Source: Candidatus Avimonas faecium (GTDB lineage: Bacteria; Bacillota; Clostridia; Oscillospirales; Acutalibacteraceae). Taken from it: a DNA stretch of 43,348 nt. Position 1 is the first letter of the stretch, and each line of letters begins with the position of its first letter. Location of the stretch: positions 1-43,348 of the forward strand of contig CAJFQI010000016.1 in the NCBI GenBank assembly GCA_904419005.1. The letters are read 5' to 3'. Shown here one piece after another: positions 24,771-32,778 of this stretch. The notes under the pieces were generated by a model. The model was not told the DNA's origin, did no database searches, and was given only the letters and a program-made list of their open reading frames with translations. The position numbers and the translations under genes are program-made.

Positions 24771-27602
24771 TTACTTCTTCTTGCGTTTGAAACCAACCGC
24801 CGCGGCCGCGGATGCGGCCAGGGCCAGAACCGCAACGTTGACGTAAGAGGCTACCCCGGTGTCCGGGTTCTCGGCCGGGGGCTTGACGTCCTCGGTGGGT
24901 TCCTCCGTCGTCACGTCGGAGCCGGTGTACAGGATGTTGGTGATCGCGCTGACCTCGTCCACCACAAGGTACTGGGTGCTGGCGTTGACGTCGGTTGTCA
25001 CGATGATGTTGAACAGGTTATCCAGGTTAAGCTGGCGGTTCCCGCCGGCCGTGCCGCCGTACCAGTATTCCAGCTGATCAAGCGGCAGGCGGACGATGCC
25101 TTCAAACCCGGACGGCAGCAGGCAGCTTCCGTCCTCAAGGACCTCGGCCTCCTTCAGGGTGGTGCCATCCTTTTCCATGTAGTAGACCGTGGCGCCTTCC
25201 TTAAGCCGGAATACCTCCCAATGGCTGGTGCCGCCGGCCTCGCCGATGGCGAAGCGGTACGCGCCGTTATCCGAATCGGCATCGGCCGCGACCTTGCGGA
25301 TGTACAGCTCAATGGCTTCCATGCCGGTCGCATTCCAGTTGATGCTCGGCTTTAGGCTGAAGGCGTTCCAGGTCATCACGTCCCGGTCGGCCACTAGCTT
25401 GAGCGAGGCGCCCTCGCCGCCGCGGATGTTGGGGATATAGCTCGCCTTGCCCTGGGAATCGCTCTGCAGCGCCTCGGCCGCGTCGCCCGAGGGGGTTTTG
25501 TCGGCATAGTTGGCCAAAATGATCTTTTTCTGGGATTCGGTGGGCTCATCGCCGGAATCGTCCGGGCCGGTGCCGGGCTCGTCGTCCGGATCGGTCGGCT
25601 GGCTGCCGCTGCCGGAGGCGGCGGCGTCCGCGGCCTCCCAGATCGCCTGGGCCACATCCGCGTCAAAGCCTCCGTCGTACACGTCGGCCGGGGATTCGTC
25701 AAACAGGGTGGCGAAACAGACGCAGGCTACCAGGAAGCTGCCCTGCTCGTTGGGATGCGCGTCGTCCGCGGCCCAGATCTCGATATCCGGGTAGTTTTCC
25801 ACCATGTAGCCGAAGGCTTCGTTGGCATACGCGCGGGGCGCGCCGATTTCTTTGCCGACCTCGTCGAACAGCTTGGTGTACTCTTCAATCTGCTGCAGGG
25901 TGCTGTAGCCGAAATTGGCATACTCAACCGGCGGGCGCACATACAGGTAGGTTTCGCCGCCGGCGGCCTTAACCAGCTCGTCAATGGCTTTCACGGCGGC
26001 CTTGCTGGCCTCGCGCCGCTCCTCGGTGCTGATGCAGTTGGTGTTGTCCTGTAAGAAAACGATGTCGTAGCCGCCGCTCAGCTGCGCCCGCAGCGCCTGG
26101 CCGGCAGCGTCGTCCGGGTCGGCGTACCGGGCCAGCGTGCAGCCGTCCCAGGTCAGGCTGTCCACAGTCACGTCATGCCCCGCCTCCTGGCTCAGGCGCG
26201 CGAACATCTGGGGCATATTGTTGACCGCGGTGGCGCTGTTGCCGACAAACAGAACCTTGAGCGCTTCCTCCTCGCCGGGCTCGCCGGGCGTCAGGGAGGG
26301 GTCGAGGGCGTCGATATCCCGGATGCCACGGATCTCGTCAACGGCCAGGTAGGTCTCGGCGCTGACGTCCACGGCGACCTGGATGTTGTAGATATCGTCC
26401 ATGGTGAGCTGCTTGTCGCCGCTCCCGCCCCAGTTATACGTCATGCTGGCAAGCGGCAGGCGGACGACCCCTTCAAAGCCGACCGGCAGATGGACCGTGT
26501 TTGAAGCGACGGCCGCCGTCCGGAGCGTGCCCTCGCCCTTGGCGATGAAGTAGATCGCAGTCCCGTCCGGGATCCGGAAATACTCGCCCTCGCCGTCGGC
26601 GATGGCAAACCGGTACGCGCCGGTGTCCGCGTCGGCGCCCTGCACCTTCTTGATGTACAGCTCAATGGCCTCCATGCCGGTCACATCCTGGCTGATGGTC
26701 GGCTTGAGGGCAAAGTTGCTCCAGGTCACTCCGCTGCCCGAGGCCGTCAGCTTGAGGGAAGAGCCCTCGCCGCCCCGGATGCTGGAGATGTAGGCCACCG
26801 AACCGGTCGTCTGGGAACCGACATGCACCGCCTCGGTCGCGTCGTCTGTGGAGGACTTATCCGCATAGTTGGCCAGGACCACGCTGTCCGCCGGCTCCGG
26901 GGGCAGCAGGGACGGGTCGATGTATTCTATGTCGCTGATCCCGCGGACCTCGTCGACAGCCAGGTAGGTGTCGGTGCCGACGGTGGCGGCAACCTGGATG
27001 TTGTAGATATCATCCATCGTGAGCTGCTTGTCGCCGTTCCCGCCCCAGTTATACGTCATGCTGGCGAGCGGCAGGCGGACGACCCCTTCAAAGCCGGCCG
27101 GCAGCGTGATATTGTTTGACGCGACGGTCGCCTTCCGGAGCGTGCCCTCGCCCTTGACGATGTAGTAGACCTCGCTCCCGGCCTTCAGCCCGAAGTACTC
27201 CCCTTCGCCGTCGGCCAAGGAGAATCCGTACACGCCGTTGTCTGCGCCGTCGGTGCCCTGCACCTTCCTAATATACAGCTCGACGGCTTCCATGCCGGTC
27301 ACATCCTGCCCGACAGACGGCTTAACGGCGAAGTTGTATCTCCCGGCCGCGCCGCCTTCCTTGGGCATCAGCTTGAGGGAGGCGCCGTCGCCGCCCCGGA
27401 CGCTGGGGATGTAGGCTACCGATCCGGTCGTCTGGCCGCCGATATGCACCGCCTCCGTCGCGTCGTCCTCGGTGGACTTGTCCGCGTAGTTGACCAGGAC
27501 CTTAGTCTCAAGAGCGTCGGTGGCCCCGCCGGTCGCCAAAGCCGGGACAAACGCCGTTAAGAGAAATCCCGCTGCCAACAAACTTGCCAGAACCCTTTTC
27601 AT
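24771..27602 (-). CDS. Cell-surface SGNH hydrolase with three beta-sandwich repeats and NPDTG anchor
   Basis: 943-aa exported protein: signal peptide (LASLLAAGFLLTAFVPALA), two tandem copies of a 190-aa module (about 35-226 and 241-431), an SGNH/DUF4886-like esterase domain (about 447-655), a Pro/Asp/Gly linker (662-690), a third module (693-890), then NPDTG (912-916), a hydrophobic stretch and RKKK, a sorting signal for sortase attachment. The SGNH residues are Ser456 in FVGNSAT and Asp613/His616 in DDAHPN, with QDNTN (518-522) as the Asn block. Such enzymes remove acetyl or other esters from glycans. The modules resemble carbohydrate-binding domains. ATG 27602 has AAAGGAAG upstream. It sits between the importer A binding protein and its permeases, so it probably prepares the imported ligand. 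Confidence 0.82.
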   Translation of the reverse strand: MKRVLASLLAAGFLLTAFVPALATGGATDALETKVLVNYADKSTEDDATEAVHIGGQTTGSVAYIPSVRGGDGASLKLMPKEGGAAGRYNFAVKPSVGQDVTGMEAVELYIRKVQGTDGADNGVYGFSLADGEGEYFGLKAGSEVYYIVKGEGTLRKATVASNNITLPAGFEGVVRLPLASMTYNWGGNGDKQLTMDDIYNIQVAATVGTDTYLAVDEVRGISDIEYIDPSLLPPEPADSVVLANYADKSSTDDATEAVHVGSQTTGSVAYISSIRGGEGSSLKLTASGSGVTWSNFALKPTISQDVTGMEAIELYIKKVQGADADTGAYRFAIADGEGEYFRIPDGTAIYFIAKGEGTLRTAAVASNTVHLPVGFEGVVRLPLASMTYNWGGSGDKQLTMDDIYNIQVAVDVSAETYLAVDEIRGIRDIDALDPSLTPGEPGEEEALKVLFVGNSATAVNNMPQMFARLSQEAGHDVTVDSLTWDGCTLARYADPDDAAGQALRAQLSGGYDIVFLQDNTNCISTEERREASKAAVKAIDELVKAAGGETYLYVRPPVEYANFGYSTLQQIEEYTKLFDEVGKEIGAPRAYANEAFGYMVENYPDIEIWAADDAHPNEQGSFLVACVCFATLFDESPADVYDGGFDADVAQAIWEAADAAASGSGSQPTDPDDEPGTGPDDSGDEPTESQKKIILANYADKTPSGDAAEALQSDSQGKASYIPNIRGGEGASLKLVADRDVMTWNAFSLKPSINWNATGMEAIELYIRKVAADADSDNGAYRFAIGEAGGTSHWEVFRLKEGATVYYMEKDGTTLKEAEVLEDGSCLLPSGFEGIVRLPLDQLEYWYGGTAGGNRQLNLDNLFNIIVTTDVNASTQYLVVDEVSAITNILYTGSDVTTEEPTEDVKPPAENPDTGVASYVNVAVLALAASAAAAVGFKRKKK
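24933..27500 (-). repeat. Three diverged copies of a 190-200-codon module
   Basis: The copies lie at 26925-27500, 26310-26882 and 24933-25526 within the surface SGNH gene. Each begins with (V/L)ANYADK or VNYADK, contains IRGGxGxSLKL, TGMEA(V/I)ELYI, GFEG(V/I)VRLPL, and ends with VDE(V/I)xxIxxI. Copies 1 and 2 are close (long shared nucleotide tracts such as around MTYNWGG); copy 3, after the esterase domain, is more distant. A recent tandem duplication of copies 1 and 2 is likely. Confidence 0.9.
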
Positions 27603-27701
27603 CTCTGCTTTCTTCCTTTCTGAATAGATTGATTACCCGCGCCTGTGCGGGGAATGTTCCCATCAGAGGGAGCGCTTGCGCGAGGGGGCCGTAAGGGGGA
27701 G

Positions 27702-29024
27702 CTAGGAATCCTTCGCCTCAAGCAGCTCGGTCAGGCTGTCGATCTTGCCCTGGATAAAGGAGCGGTGGGACGCGACGGCCGTCGCCGGGGGGACCAAGTT
27801 GTTGAAGATATCCTCCCAGAGGACCCAGCGCTGGCTCCACCAGTCCGCCAGGCCGTAAATGAAGGAGCCGTTGGCCGTGTGGGTACGGTTGAACTCCTTA
27901 ATCCACGCATAGGTTTCGTCGTCCTTGTAGGTGCGGTTGCGGCTGGCTACGATCAGGGGGTCGTCGGCGTGTTCCTCGTTGTACACGGTCTGGAAGCGGT
28001 ACCAGGCGAGCGCGCCCTTGGGGTTGTCGGCCCCGGTGGGCACCCCCCAGGAATACAGCATGGCGGGGGCGATGCCCTCCGGCGCATCCGGGCCGGTGGG
28101 GAACGGCGCGATGCCGATTTCAAAATTGGTGTTGTTGTACACGTCGTAGCTGCCCATCGCCTGCCACGGCCGCTCCGCGATCATCGCCACGTTACCGGCC
28201 ATGAAATCCTCCCGCCAGTAGGGCTGCCCATGGTCAAAGGAGCGGTATACGTTCTGCAGGTCCTGCATGATCTGCAGCCCCTTGAGCTCCTCGGGATGGT
28301 CAAGGGTGAGGCTGATCGACCCGTCGTCGGCAATCTCAATGCCATGCCCGCCGTTGGCGAAGATAAACAGATCCCAGTACCAGGTGCCGTAGCCACGCTG
28401 GTTGGAAATGCCGTCGTTGTCGGTATCCTGGACGAATTTTGCCGCTACCTCGGTAAAGGTGTCAAAGTCCCAGGTCCCTTCCTCGGCGTATTCCGCGGGC
28501 GTCTTTTCGCCGGCGTTTTCAAACATGGTCTGGTTGAAATAGATGAAGAATATGTAGTCCTCATCCTGCCGGGCCGCGCCGTAGGTCTCGCCCTTGTAGG
28601 AAAACTGCTCCATGATGTCGGTATTCCAGACCGGGTCCTCCGGGTCGTACAGCCCGTCAATCGGCTGGATCATGTTGCGGGACAGATAGGTCAGATAGGT
28701 GTTGTCCGTCACAATCATGGTGTCCGGCGGATCGCCGCTGTTAATGAGCTGGTAAATCCTGGTGGACCACTCCCCGCCGTAGTTTTCGTACTGGACGGTG
28801 CAGCCGTAGGTGCTTTCAAATTCATCGATCATCTTCTGGGTCAGCTCGTCCAGGGCGGTCTCCGAAGCGATGCGGAGCGTTGTCCCCTCAATGTCGCTGT
28901 AGAAGTCGTCCGCCGGCTGCCCCGACGATTCCCCGCCGGAGGTGGTCGACGACGGCGAGCAGGCCGTCAGGCCGATGGCCAACGCCAGAGCCAGGGCCGT
29001 CAGCCCGGCTATTTTGCGGTTCAT
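27702..29024 (-). CDS. Sugar ABC transporter substrate-binding lipoprotein, importer A
   Basis: 440-aa family 1 solute-binding lipoprotein; lipobox LTAC (Cys22) then a Ser/Gly-rich tether. Family blocks are visible: LRIASETALDELTQKMIDEF at the start, DTMIVTDN, FMAGNVAMIAERPW in the hinge region and APAMLYSWGVP. The Trp/Tyr-rich stretches (GTWYWDLF, WWSQRWVLW) are typical of aromatic stacking on sugars. ATG 29024 has GGGAGGAG 7 nt upstream. The 147-bp gap to the AraC gene shows no convincing -35/-10 pair. The 99 bp downstream contain only a short GC hairpin. Ligand unknown. Confidence 0.93.
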   Translation of the reverse strand: MNRKIAGLTALALALAIGLTACSPSSTTSGGESSGQPADDFYSDIEGTTLRIASETALDELTQKMIDEFESTYGCTVQYENYGGEWSTRIYQLINSGDPPDTMIVTDNTYLTYLSRNMIQPIDGLYDPEDPVWNTDIMEQFSYKGETYGAARQDEDYIFFIYFNQTMFENAGEKTPAEYAEEGTWDFDTFTEVAAKFVQDTDNDGISNQRGYGTWYWDLFIFANGGHGIEIADDGSISLTLDHPEELKGLQIMQDLQNVYRSFDHGQPYWREDFMAGNVAMIAERPWQAMGSYDVYNNTNFEIGIAPFPTGPDAPEGIAPAMLYSWGVPTGADNPKGALAWYRFQTVYNEEHADDPLIVASRNRTYKDDETYAWIKEFNRTHTANGSFIYGLADWWSQRWVLWEDIFNNLVPPATAVASHRSFIQGKIDSLTELLEAKDS

Positions 29025-29171
29025 AACAATCTCCTCCCTTTCTCTTATTCTGCCGGCCTGAGCCGGTACGATCCCATCGGTTCCGGGCCCGCCTTGCCGC
29101 GCCGCGATAGGCCGGCCTGCGCCCCTTCTGCTCCACCCCCCTTATACGCTGTGCGGCAAGCCGGCGCCTGC

Positions 29172-29969
29172 TTACGGCTTTTCGCTGTCCTTGCTGAAAA
29201 CCACCACATCCTGCCCCTCCTTCCCGGGGCTGAGGCGCATACGGTACTGATGCGGGGTAATCCCGAAACGCCGGCTGAACATGGTAACGAAATTGCTCTC
29301 CTTATACCCGCACCGGCGGGCGATTTCCTGTACCGAGAGGGTCGTGGACTTCAAATACCTCTTGGCTTCGTTCATGCGTACATTGATTAGATACTGGTAA
29401 AGGGAAATGTTCTTTTCCTGCTTGAAAATGTGCCGCACCCGGCTGAGGGAGTAGCCGTAGCTCTCGCTGAGCCGCTCAAAGTCAATGTCCTGGCCATACG
29501 CGTTTTGGATGTACTCCATAATGCGCGCCACCACGTCAAGGTGCTTCCTTTTTCCGGATGCGCGGTCAATCTCAAGGAGCAGCTGCTTAACCAGCAGGTC
29601 GACGTATTCCTGATAGCGGCTCAGCTGGCCGAAGCTTTCCTCCATAATCCGGTTAAGGATGCCGAAAATGTCTTCGCTGCGGCCGTTTCTTCCCAAAAAA
29701 AGGCAGTTGCTCAGCGGGACGGAGCCGTCGCTGCTTGAAAACCGGCAGTACAGGACCCGGTTGGACCAATACAAAAGCTCGTCATGCTCCACATTCGGCG
29801 GGATAACCGCCAGGCAGTCGGACGATATCTCGTACGTTTCCTGGTTGATGGTGGTGACCCCTTCTGCTTCGCGGTAATACACAATTTCAAAGTCGCTGTG
29901 CTTTTGGGGGATCACATAATGCATGGGGGCATAGGCGCTGTTTCCCGACGCTGTCAAGAAATAGGTCAC
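29172..29969 (-). CDS. AraC-family transcriptional regulator
   Basis: About 265 aa. The N-terminal cupin-like ligand domain (HSDFEIVYYREAEG, about 24-90) is followed by a C-terminal double HTH (about 160-250) with FERLSESYGYSLSRVRHIF and VQEIARRCGYKESNFVTMF, the two DNA-contacting helices. It heads the minus-strand locus and probably activates it in response to the imported sugar. The start is uncertain. GTG 29969 is the first standard start, but AGGAGGAG lies 15 nt away. A CTG at 29978 in the same frame has ideal spacing, giving three more residues. The AT-rich promoter is at 30097. Confidence 0.9.
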   Translation of the reverse strand: MTYFLTASGNSAYAPMHYVIPQKHSDFEIVYYREAEGVTTINQETYEISSDCLAVIPPNVEHDELLYWSNRVLYCRFSSSDGSVPLSNCLFLGRNGRSEDIFGILNRIMEESFGQLSRYQEYVDLLVKQLLLEIDRASGKRKHLDVVARIMEYIQNAYGQDIDFERLSESYGYSLSRVRHIFKQEKNISLYQYLINVRMNEAKRYLKSTTLSVQEIARRCGYKESNFVTMFSRRFGITPHQYRMRLSPGKEGQDVVVFSKDSEKP

Positions 29970-30096
29970 TTCGCTCAGAATTTTCTCCTCCTATTTTTGT
30001 TCCCGCACGGAAAACGGCGCCAGCCGGCGGCGGGCAGGGCAGTAGATCGTTGGTGGACGGCAGCGGTACTATATATTCTGTTTCGATTTTGTGTAA

Positions 30097-30105
30097 ATTA
30101 TAGCA
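30097..30105 (-). promoter_or_regulatory. Extended -10 promoter for the AraC-led locus
   Basis: On the minus strand TGC-TATAAT (30105-30097) is a perfect extended -10 in an AT-rich patch, with no clear -35. It would give a leader of about 115 nt before the AraC gene. It is the only strong minus-strand promoter I see upstream of the operon. Of the 30106-30430 stretch, which has no gene, I see only GC-rich sequence with short imperfect inverted repeats. Confidence 0.65.
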
Positions 30106-30439
30106 TAAATAAGTTTTAATTAGCGGCTAAGTTTTGGAAAATATGCCTGCTATGCTTTTTACACGGCCAGGCGGCCTTCCCGGCAAGGCGGGGCTTTGTC
30201 TCCCTGTCGGCTTTGTTTTCTAAAGTTTCGAATTCTGGCTACTTTGGACGAATTCGGGGCGATTTTGGCGCGCGCCGCAGCGCATCGATTCCTGGAAAAT
30301 GCAGGATTGGCGGCGTCCCTGCCCTCCGGCCTCGGCGGGGAGGATAGCCGGAAAACGCTATGGAGGCCACAGGTTCCTTCCGCCGGGGAAAGGGCCCGTA
30401 CCGGGGCGGGTGGCCCCGCTCCCCGGCCGCCCCCGCCTC

Positions 30440-30468
30440 TTTTCATCCCGAATAGGCTGTGGTATAAT
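30440..30468 (+). promoter_or_regulatory. Promoter for the MFS transporter
   Basis: TTTTCA (30440-30445), 17-bp spacer, TGG-TATAAT (-10 at 30463-30468, extended). It lies 126 bp before the TTG start of the transporter gene. Confidence 0.7.
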
Positions 30469-30593
30469 GAATTTTTGCGCCGCAGAAAGCGGGAACCCGC
30501 CGGCGGCAAAGCAAACCCGGCGTACGGGAGAAACCGACCGCGCCGGGTATAACCGGCAAGGGCGGTGGCTGGCGAGGAAGGGAGAGGACGGCG

Positions 30594-31769
30594 TTGGCAA
30601 CCATACTGCTGATCGTTATCTATATCGCGTTCATCGGGCTGGGGATTCCCGATTCGCTGTTTGGGACGGCCTGGCCCGCCATCTACCCGGAATTCGGCCT
30701 GCCCGTTTCCGCCGCCAGCTTTGTCACCGTCCTGGTCTCCTGCGGGACGTTCGTATCCAGCCTGATGAGCGCGCGGCTGATCAACCGCTTCGGTGCCGGG
30801 AAGATCACGGCAGCCAGCACGGCCATGACGGCGCTGGCCCTGCTCGGCTTTTCCTTTTCCCATCACCTGGCCGCGCTCTGCCTGCTGGCGATCCCCCTGG
30901 GGCTGGGGGCGGGGGCGATCGATGCGGCCCTGAACAATTATGTCGCCCTCCATTACCAAGCCGCCCATATGAATTTTATCGCCTGCTTTTACGGGATCGG
31001 GATCACCCTGAGCCCCTATCTGATGTCCTTTGCCCTGTCCGGGCAGGGAGGCTGGCGGGGCGGGTACCGGTTCGTTGCGATCATCCAAATACTGATCGCC
31101 CTGCTTACCATCCTGTCCCTCCCTCTTTGGAAAAAGGCCGGCGCCGCCGGGGACGGGCAGCCGGAGGCCGCCCCGCGGACGGTCCCCCTGCGGGAGCTGG
31201 CAAAGCAGCCGTCCATCTGGCTGGTTTGGCTGATTTTCTTCGGCTCCTGCGCGATAGAATACACCTGCAATACCTGGGGAAGCACCTTCCTGATCACGGC
31301 GAAGGGCATGGCGGCCGGCCAGGCGGCGCAGATGATTACCGTTTATTATGCCGGCATGACGCTGGGCCGTTTCCTTTCCGGGGTCCTGTCCCGCAAGGTC
31401 AAAAGCTGGGATTTGATCCGCATGGGGCAGGGCGTCGTGCTGGCGGCCATCCTCCTGATCCTCCTGCCGCTGCCTACCGCTGCGGCCGTCGCCGGGTTCT
31501 TTCTGGTGGGGCTGGGCAACGGGCCGGTTTTCCCCAACCTGGTGTATTTGACCCCGCGGAATTTCGGGGAGGAAATCTCCCAGTCCGTGATGGGTTCCCA
31601 GATGGCGGCGGCCAACAGCGGCATCCTGTTCATGCCGCCGGTTTTCGGCCTTTTGGCGCAGGCGTTCGGCGCCTGGCTTTTCCCCTGGTACCTCCTGGCC
31701 CTGTTTGCGCTTATGCTGGTGCCGACGCTCCTCTCGGTGCGCCGGCTGAAAAAGCAGGGGCGGTACTGA
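30594..31769 (+). CDS. MFS transporter, sugar-porter-like
   Basis: 391-aa, 12-segment major facilitator. The start is TTG 30594 (GGGAGAGGA 5-8 nt upstream), which begins directly in the first membrane helix (LLIVIYIAFIGLGIPDSLFG). GLGIPDSLFGTAWPAIYPEFG and the loop MSARLINRFGAGK are like the FucP/YbjJ-type subgroup often annotated simply as MFS transporter in Clostridia. A second half-repeat begins near residue 200 after a cytoplasmic linker. Monocistronic, with its own promoter and terminator. Substrate unknown; it may be a proton-coupled sugar uptake or efflux protein. Confidence 0.9.
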   Translation: MATILLIVIYIAFIGLGIPDSLFGTAWPAIYPEFGLPVSAASFVTVLVSCGTFVSSLMSARLINRFGAGKITAASTAMTALALLGFSFSHHLAALCLLAIPLGLGAGAIDAALNNYVALHYQAAHMNFIACFYGIGITLSPYLMSFALSGQGGWRGGYRFVAIIQILIALLTILSLPLWKKAGAAGDGQPEAAPRTVPLRELAKQPSIWLVWLIFFGSCAIEYTCNTWGSTFLITAKGMAAGQAAQMITVYYAGMTLGRFLSGVLSRKVKSWDLIRMGQGVVLAAILLILLPLPTAAAVAGFFLVGLGNGPVFPNLVYLTPRNFGEEISQSVMGSQMAAANSGILFMPPVFGLLAQAFGAWLFPWYLLALFALMLVPTLLSVRRLKKQGRY

Positions 31770-31886
31770 GCGGCCGGCCTTCCCGCTCCGGAAGCTATCC
31801 GCGCCGCCGGCGCCTGTCCCACACCCGGCGGGCAGTCCGGGGGGCCGGCTCGGAAGCCAACGTCCTGAGGCGGAGAAGCGGAAAAA

Positions 31887-31922
31887 CGAAAAAAGCAGCC
31901 CCCAGAGGAGGGCTGCTTTTTT
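31887..31922. terminator. Intrinsic terminator after the MFS gene
   Basis: AAAAGCAGCCC (31891-31901) pairs with GGGCTGCTTTT (31910-31920) around an 8-nt loop, with A-rich and T6 flanks, so it may work both ways. The GC-rich 31770-31886 stretch before it holds no gene. Confidence 0.9.
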
Positions 31923-32104
31923 CGCAGATACGGTTTTAGAGGCATAAAAAGCGAATCCGCCGTCTAAAGCGGGCGCTCGCTCCATCGCCCCTGTTATGGC
32001 GCTGTAAGGAAGCGTTGAAAGCCGTCCAGAATTGCAGAAAATACTGCTCAACGCGCTGCTGATAAAATAGAGGCACATTATAAAGTGTTCCGGTAAATGC
32101 CTAT

Positions 32105-32147
32105 AAAAAGGAATGACGCGGTTCGCAAAAGCCGCATTATTCCTTTT
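32105..32147. terminator. Imperfect inverted repeat, terminator-like
   Basis: AAAAGGAATGACGCGG (32106-32121) and CCGCATTATTCCTTTT (32132-32147) are near-complementary, with A-rich and T-rich outer flanks. It overlaps the start of a possible transposase remnant and could be part of a dead insertion sequence end. Apart from this, 31923-32350 contains no recognisable gene. Confidence 0.4.
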
Positions 32148-32195
32148 AACCGTATCCTCTTTGAACTCCGGAGTATATGGCATCAATTTGATCAT
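32136..32195 (-). pseudogene. Possible N-terminal remnant of an IS3-like transposase
   Basis: A minus-strand ATG at 32195 with GGGGGATAAG upstream begins MIKLMPYTPEFKEDTVK. YTPEFKEDxVK is like the N-terminus of IS3-type OrfA proteins (YSPEFKAEAV and variants). After about 20 residues the similarity is lost and the frame runs into the antisense of the MFS gene. The assignment rests on one short motif, so it is weak. Confidence 0.25.
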
Positions 32196-32349
32196 TTTAT
32201 CTTATCCCCCGTTTTATAAAATCCAAAATATCTACCATTAGAATTGTAGCATACAAAAAAAGAAGCCGGCCACTTTACAGTAATCGACTTCTTACGACAA
32301 TGTAAGGGTGATACAAAAAAGATCCTGCTCAAGGTCGAGCTACACGACG

Positions 32350-32387
32350 AAAAAGCGGCCGACAACTCATCACGAGTTGCCGACCGC
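32350..32387 (-). terminator. Terminator downstream of the tRNA 3' fragment
   Basis: On the minus strand, a 14-bp stem with one or two G-U pairs (32387-32374 with 32368-32355, 5-nt loop) is followed by CTTTTTC. It sits 6 bp beyond the CCA end of the tRNA-Arg fragment, as expected for the original tRNA terminator of the chromosome. Confidence 0.75.
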
Positions 32388-32392
32388 AGGTC

Positions 32393-32437
32393 TGGCGCGC
32401 CCGGAGGGACTCGAACCCCCGACCTTCTGATTCGTAG
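32393..32437 (-). other. attL-like 3' fragment of tRNA-Arg (anticodon ACG)
   Basis: The minus strand carries the anticodon loop CTACGAA (32437-32431), anticodon 3' stem TCAGA, variable AGGTC, T stem-loop GGGGG-TTCGAGT-CCCTC, acceptor strand CGGGCGC, discriminator G and CCA (32395-32393). The 5' half is missing: the sequence before the loop is TTAGG, which cannot pair with TCAGA, and no D arm or 5' acceptor strand follows. Such a 3' fragment is the duplicate left when an integrase inserts into the 3' half of a tRNA gene. The host lies to the left, the element to the right, and the intact tRNA should be at the far end outside the window. Confidence 0.8.
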
Positions 32438-32564
32438 CCTAACCGGCCATTGGCACCGTAAGACTTGTTCCGCAAGGAATGCAGAAAACAAGCCGTTTTT
32501 CGCAAGGCTTTACGGAATAATCCGCATCTAATGTCAAGCTTTATCCCCCTCTGCAAGGACAGCA

Positions 32565-32619
32565 TGTTAGCAAAATGTTAGCAGCTTGTTAGCAGAGAGT
32601 ATATGGTTTCATGTTAGCA
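32565..32619 (+). repeat. Phased TGTTAGCA direct repeats, possible arm-type or excisionase sites
   Basis: TGTTAGCA occurs at 32565-32572, 32576-32583 and 32587-32594, exactly 11 bp apart, and again at 32612-32619 (25 bp further). Three copies on one face of the helix about 130 bp inside the tRNA fragment resemble arm-type sites for a tyrosine recombinase or binding sites of its excisionase. No protein-coding explanation fits. The function is inferred. Confidence 0.6.
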
Positions 32620-32638
32620 GAAATACTTCCATACAGCC

Positions 32639-32699
32639 AATCCCTTGCTTAAAAGGCAAGGGATTTCTTATCGGAAAAACCGGAACGCAGTGCGTTCCG
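32639..32699. other. Two adjacent inverted repeats inside the element end
   Basis: AATCCCTTGC (32639-32648) pairs perfectly with 32656-32665 (7-nt loop), terminator-like for either strand. CGGAACGCA-G-TGCGTTCCG (32681-32699) is a perfect 19-bp palindrome that looks like a dyad operator. They lie between the TGTTAGCA repeats and the first gene. Confidence 0.5.
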
Positions 32700-32722
32700 A
32701 ATTGAGTACATTATAAAACCAC

Positions 32723-32759
32723 GCCTCACAGCCATCGCAAACGGGTTGTGAGGCTTTTT
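32723..32759 (+). terminator. Intrinsic terminator just before the first element gene
   Basis: GCCTCACA (32723-32730) pairs with TGTGAGGC (32747-32754), followed by T5. It ends 3 nt before the ribosome site of the gene at 32779. It could insulate that gene or attenuate it by read-through control. Confidence 0.65.
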
Positions 32760-32778
32760 ATTGAGGAGGAATATTCAT

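Noticed and set aside
27645-29390. Plus-strand open frame of about 581 codons
   Set aside because: Antisense of the binding lipoprotein and the AraC gene; no coding features of its own.
30159-32195. Minus-strand open frame of about 678 codons covering the MFS gene
   Set aside because: Most of it is antisense of the MFS gene and its flanks. Only the first 20 residues resemble a known family, and these are listed as a weak transposase remnant.
32393-32470. Complete tRNA-Arg gene on the minus strand
   Set aside because: The 5' anticodon stem, D arm and 5' acceptor strand are missing; only the 3' half folds. It is treated as an attachment-site fragment.
32565-32619. CRISPR-like array
   Set aside because: Repeats are only 8 bp and 11 bp apart, without spacers of suitable length or cas genes.
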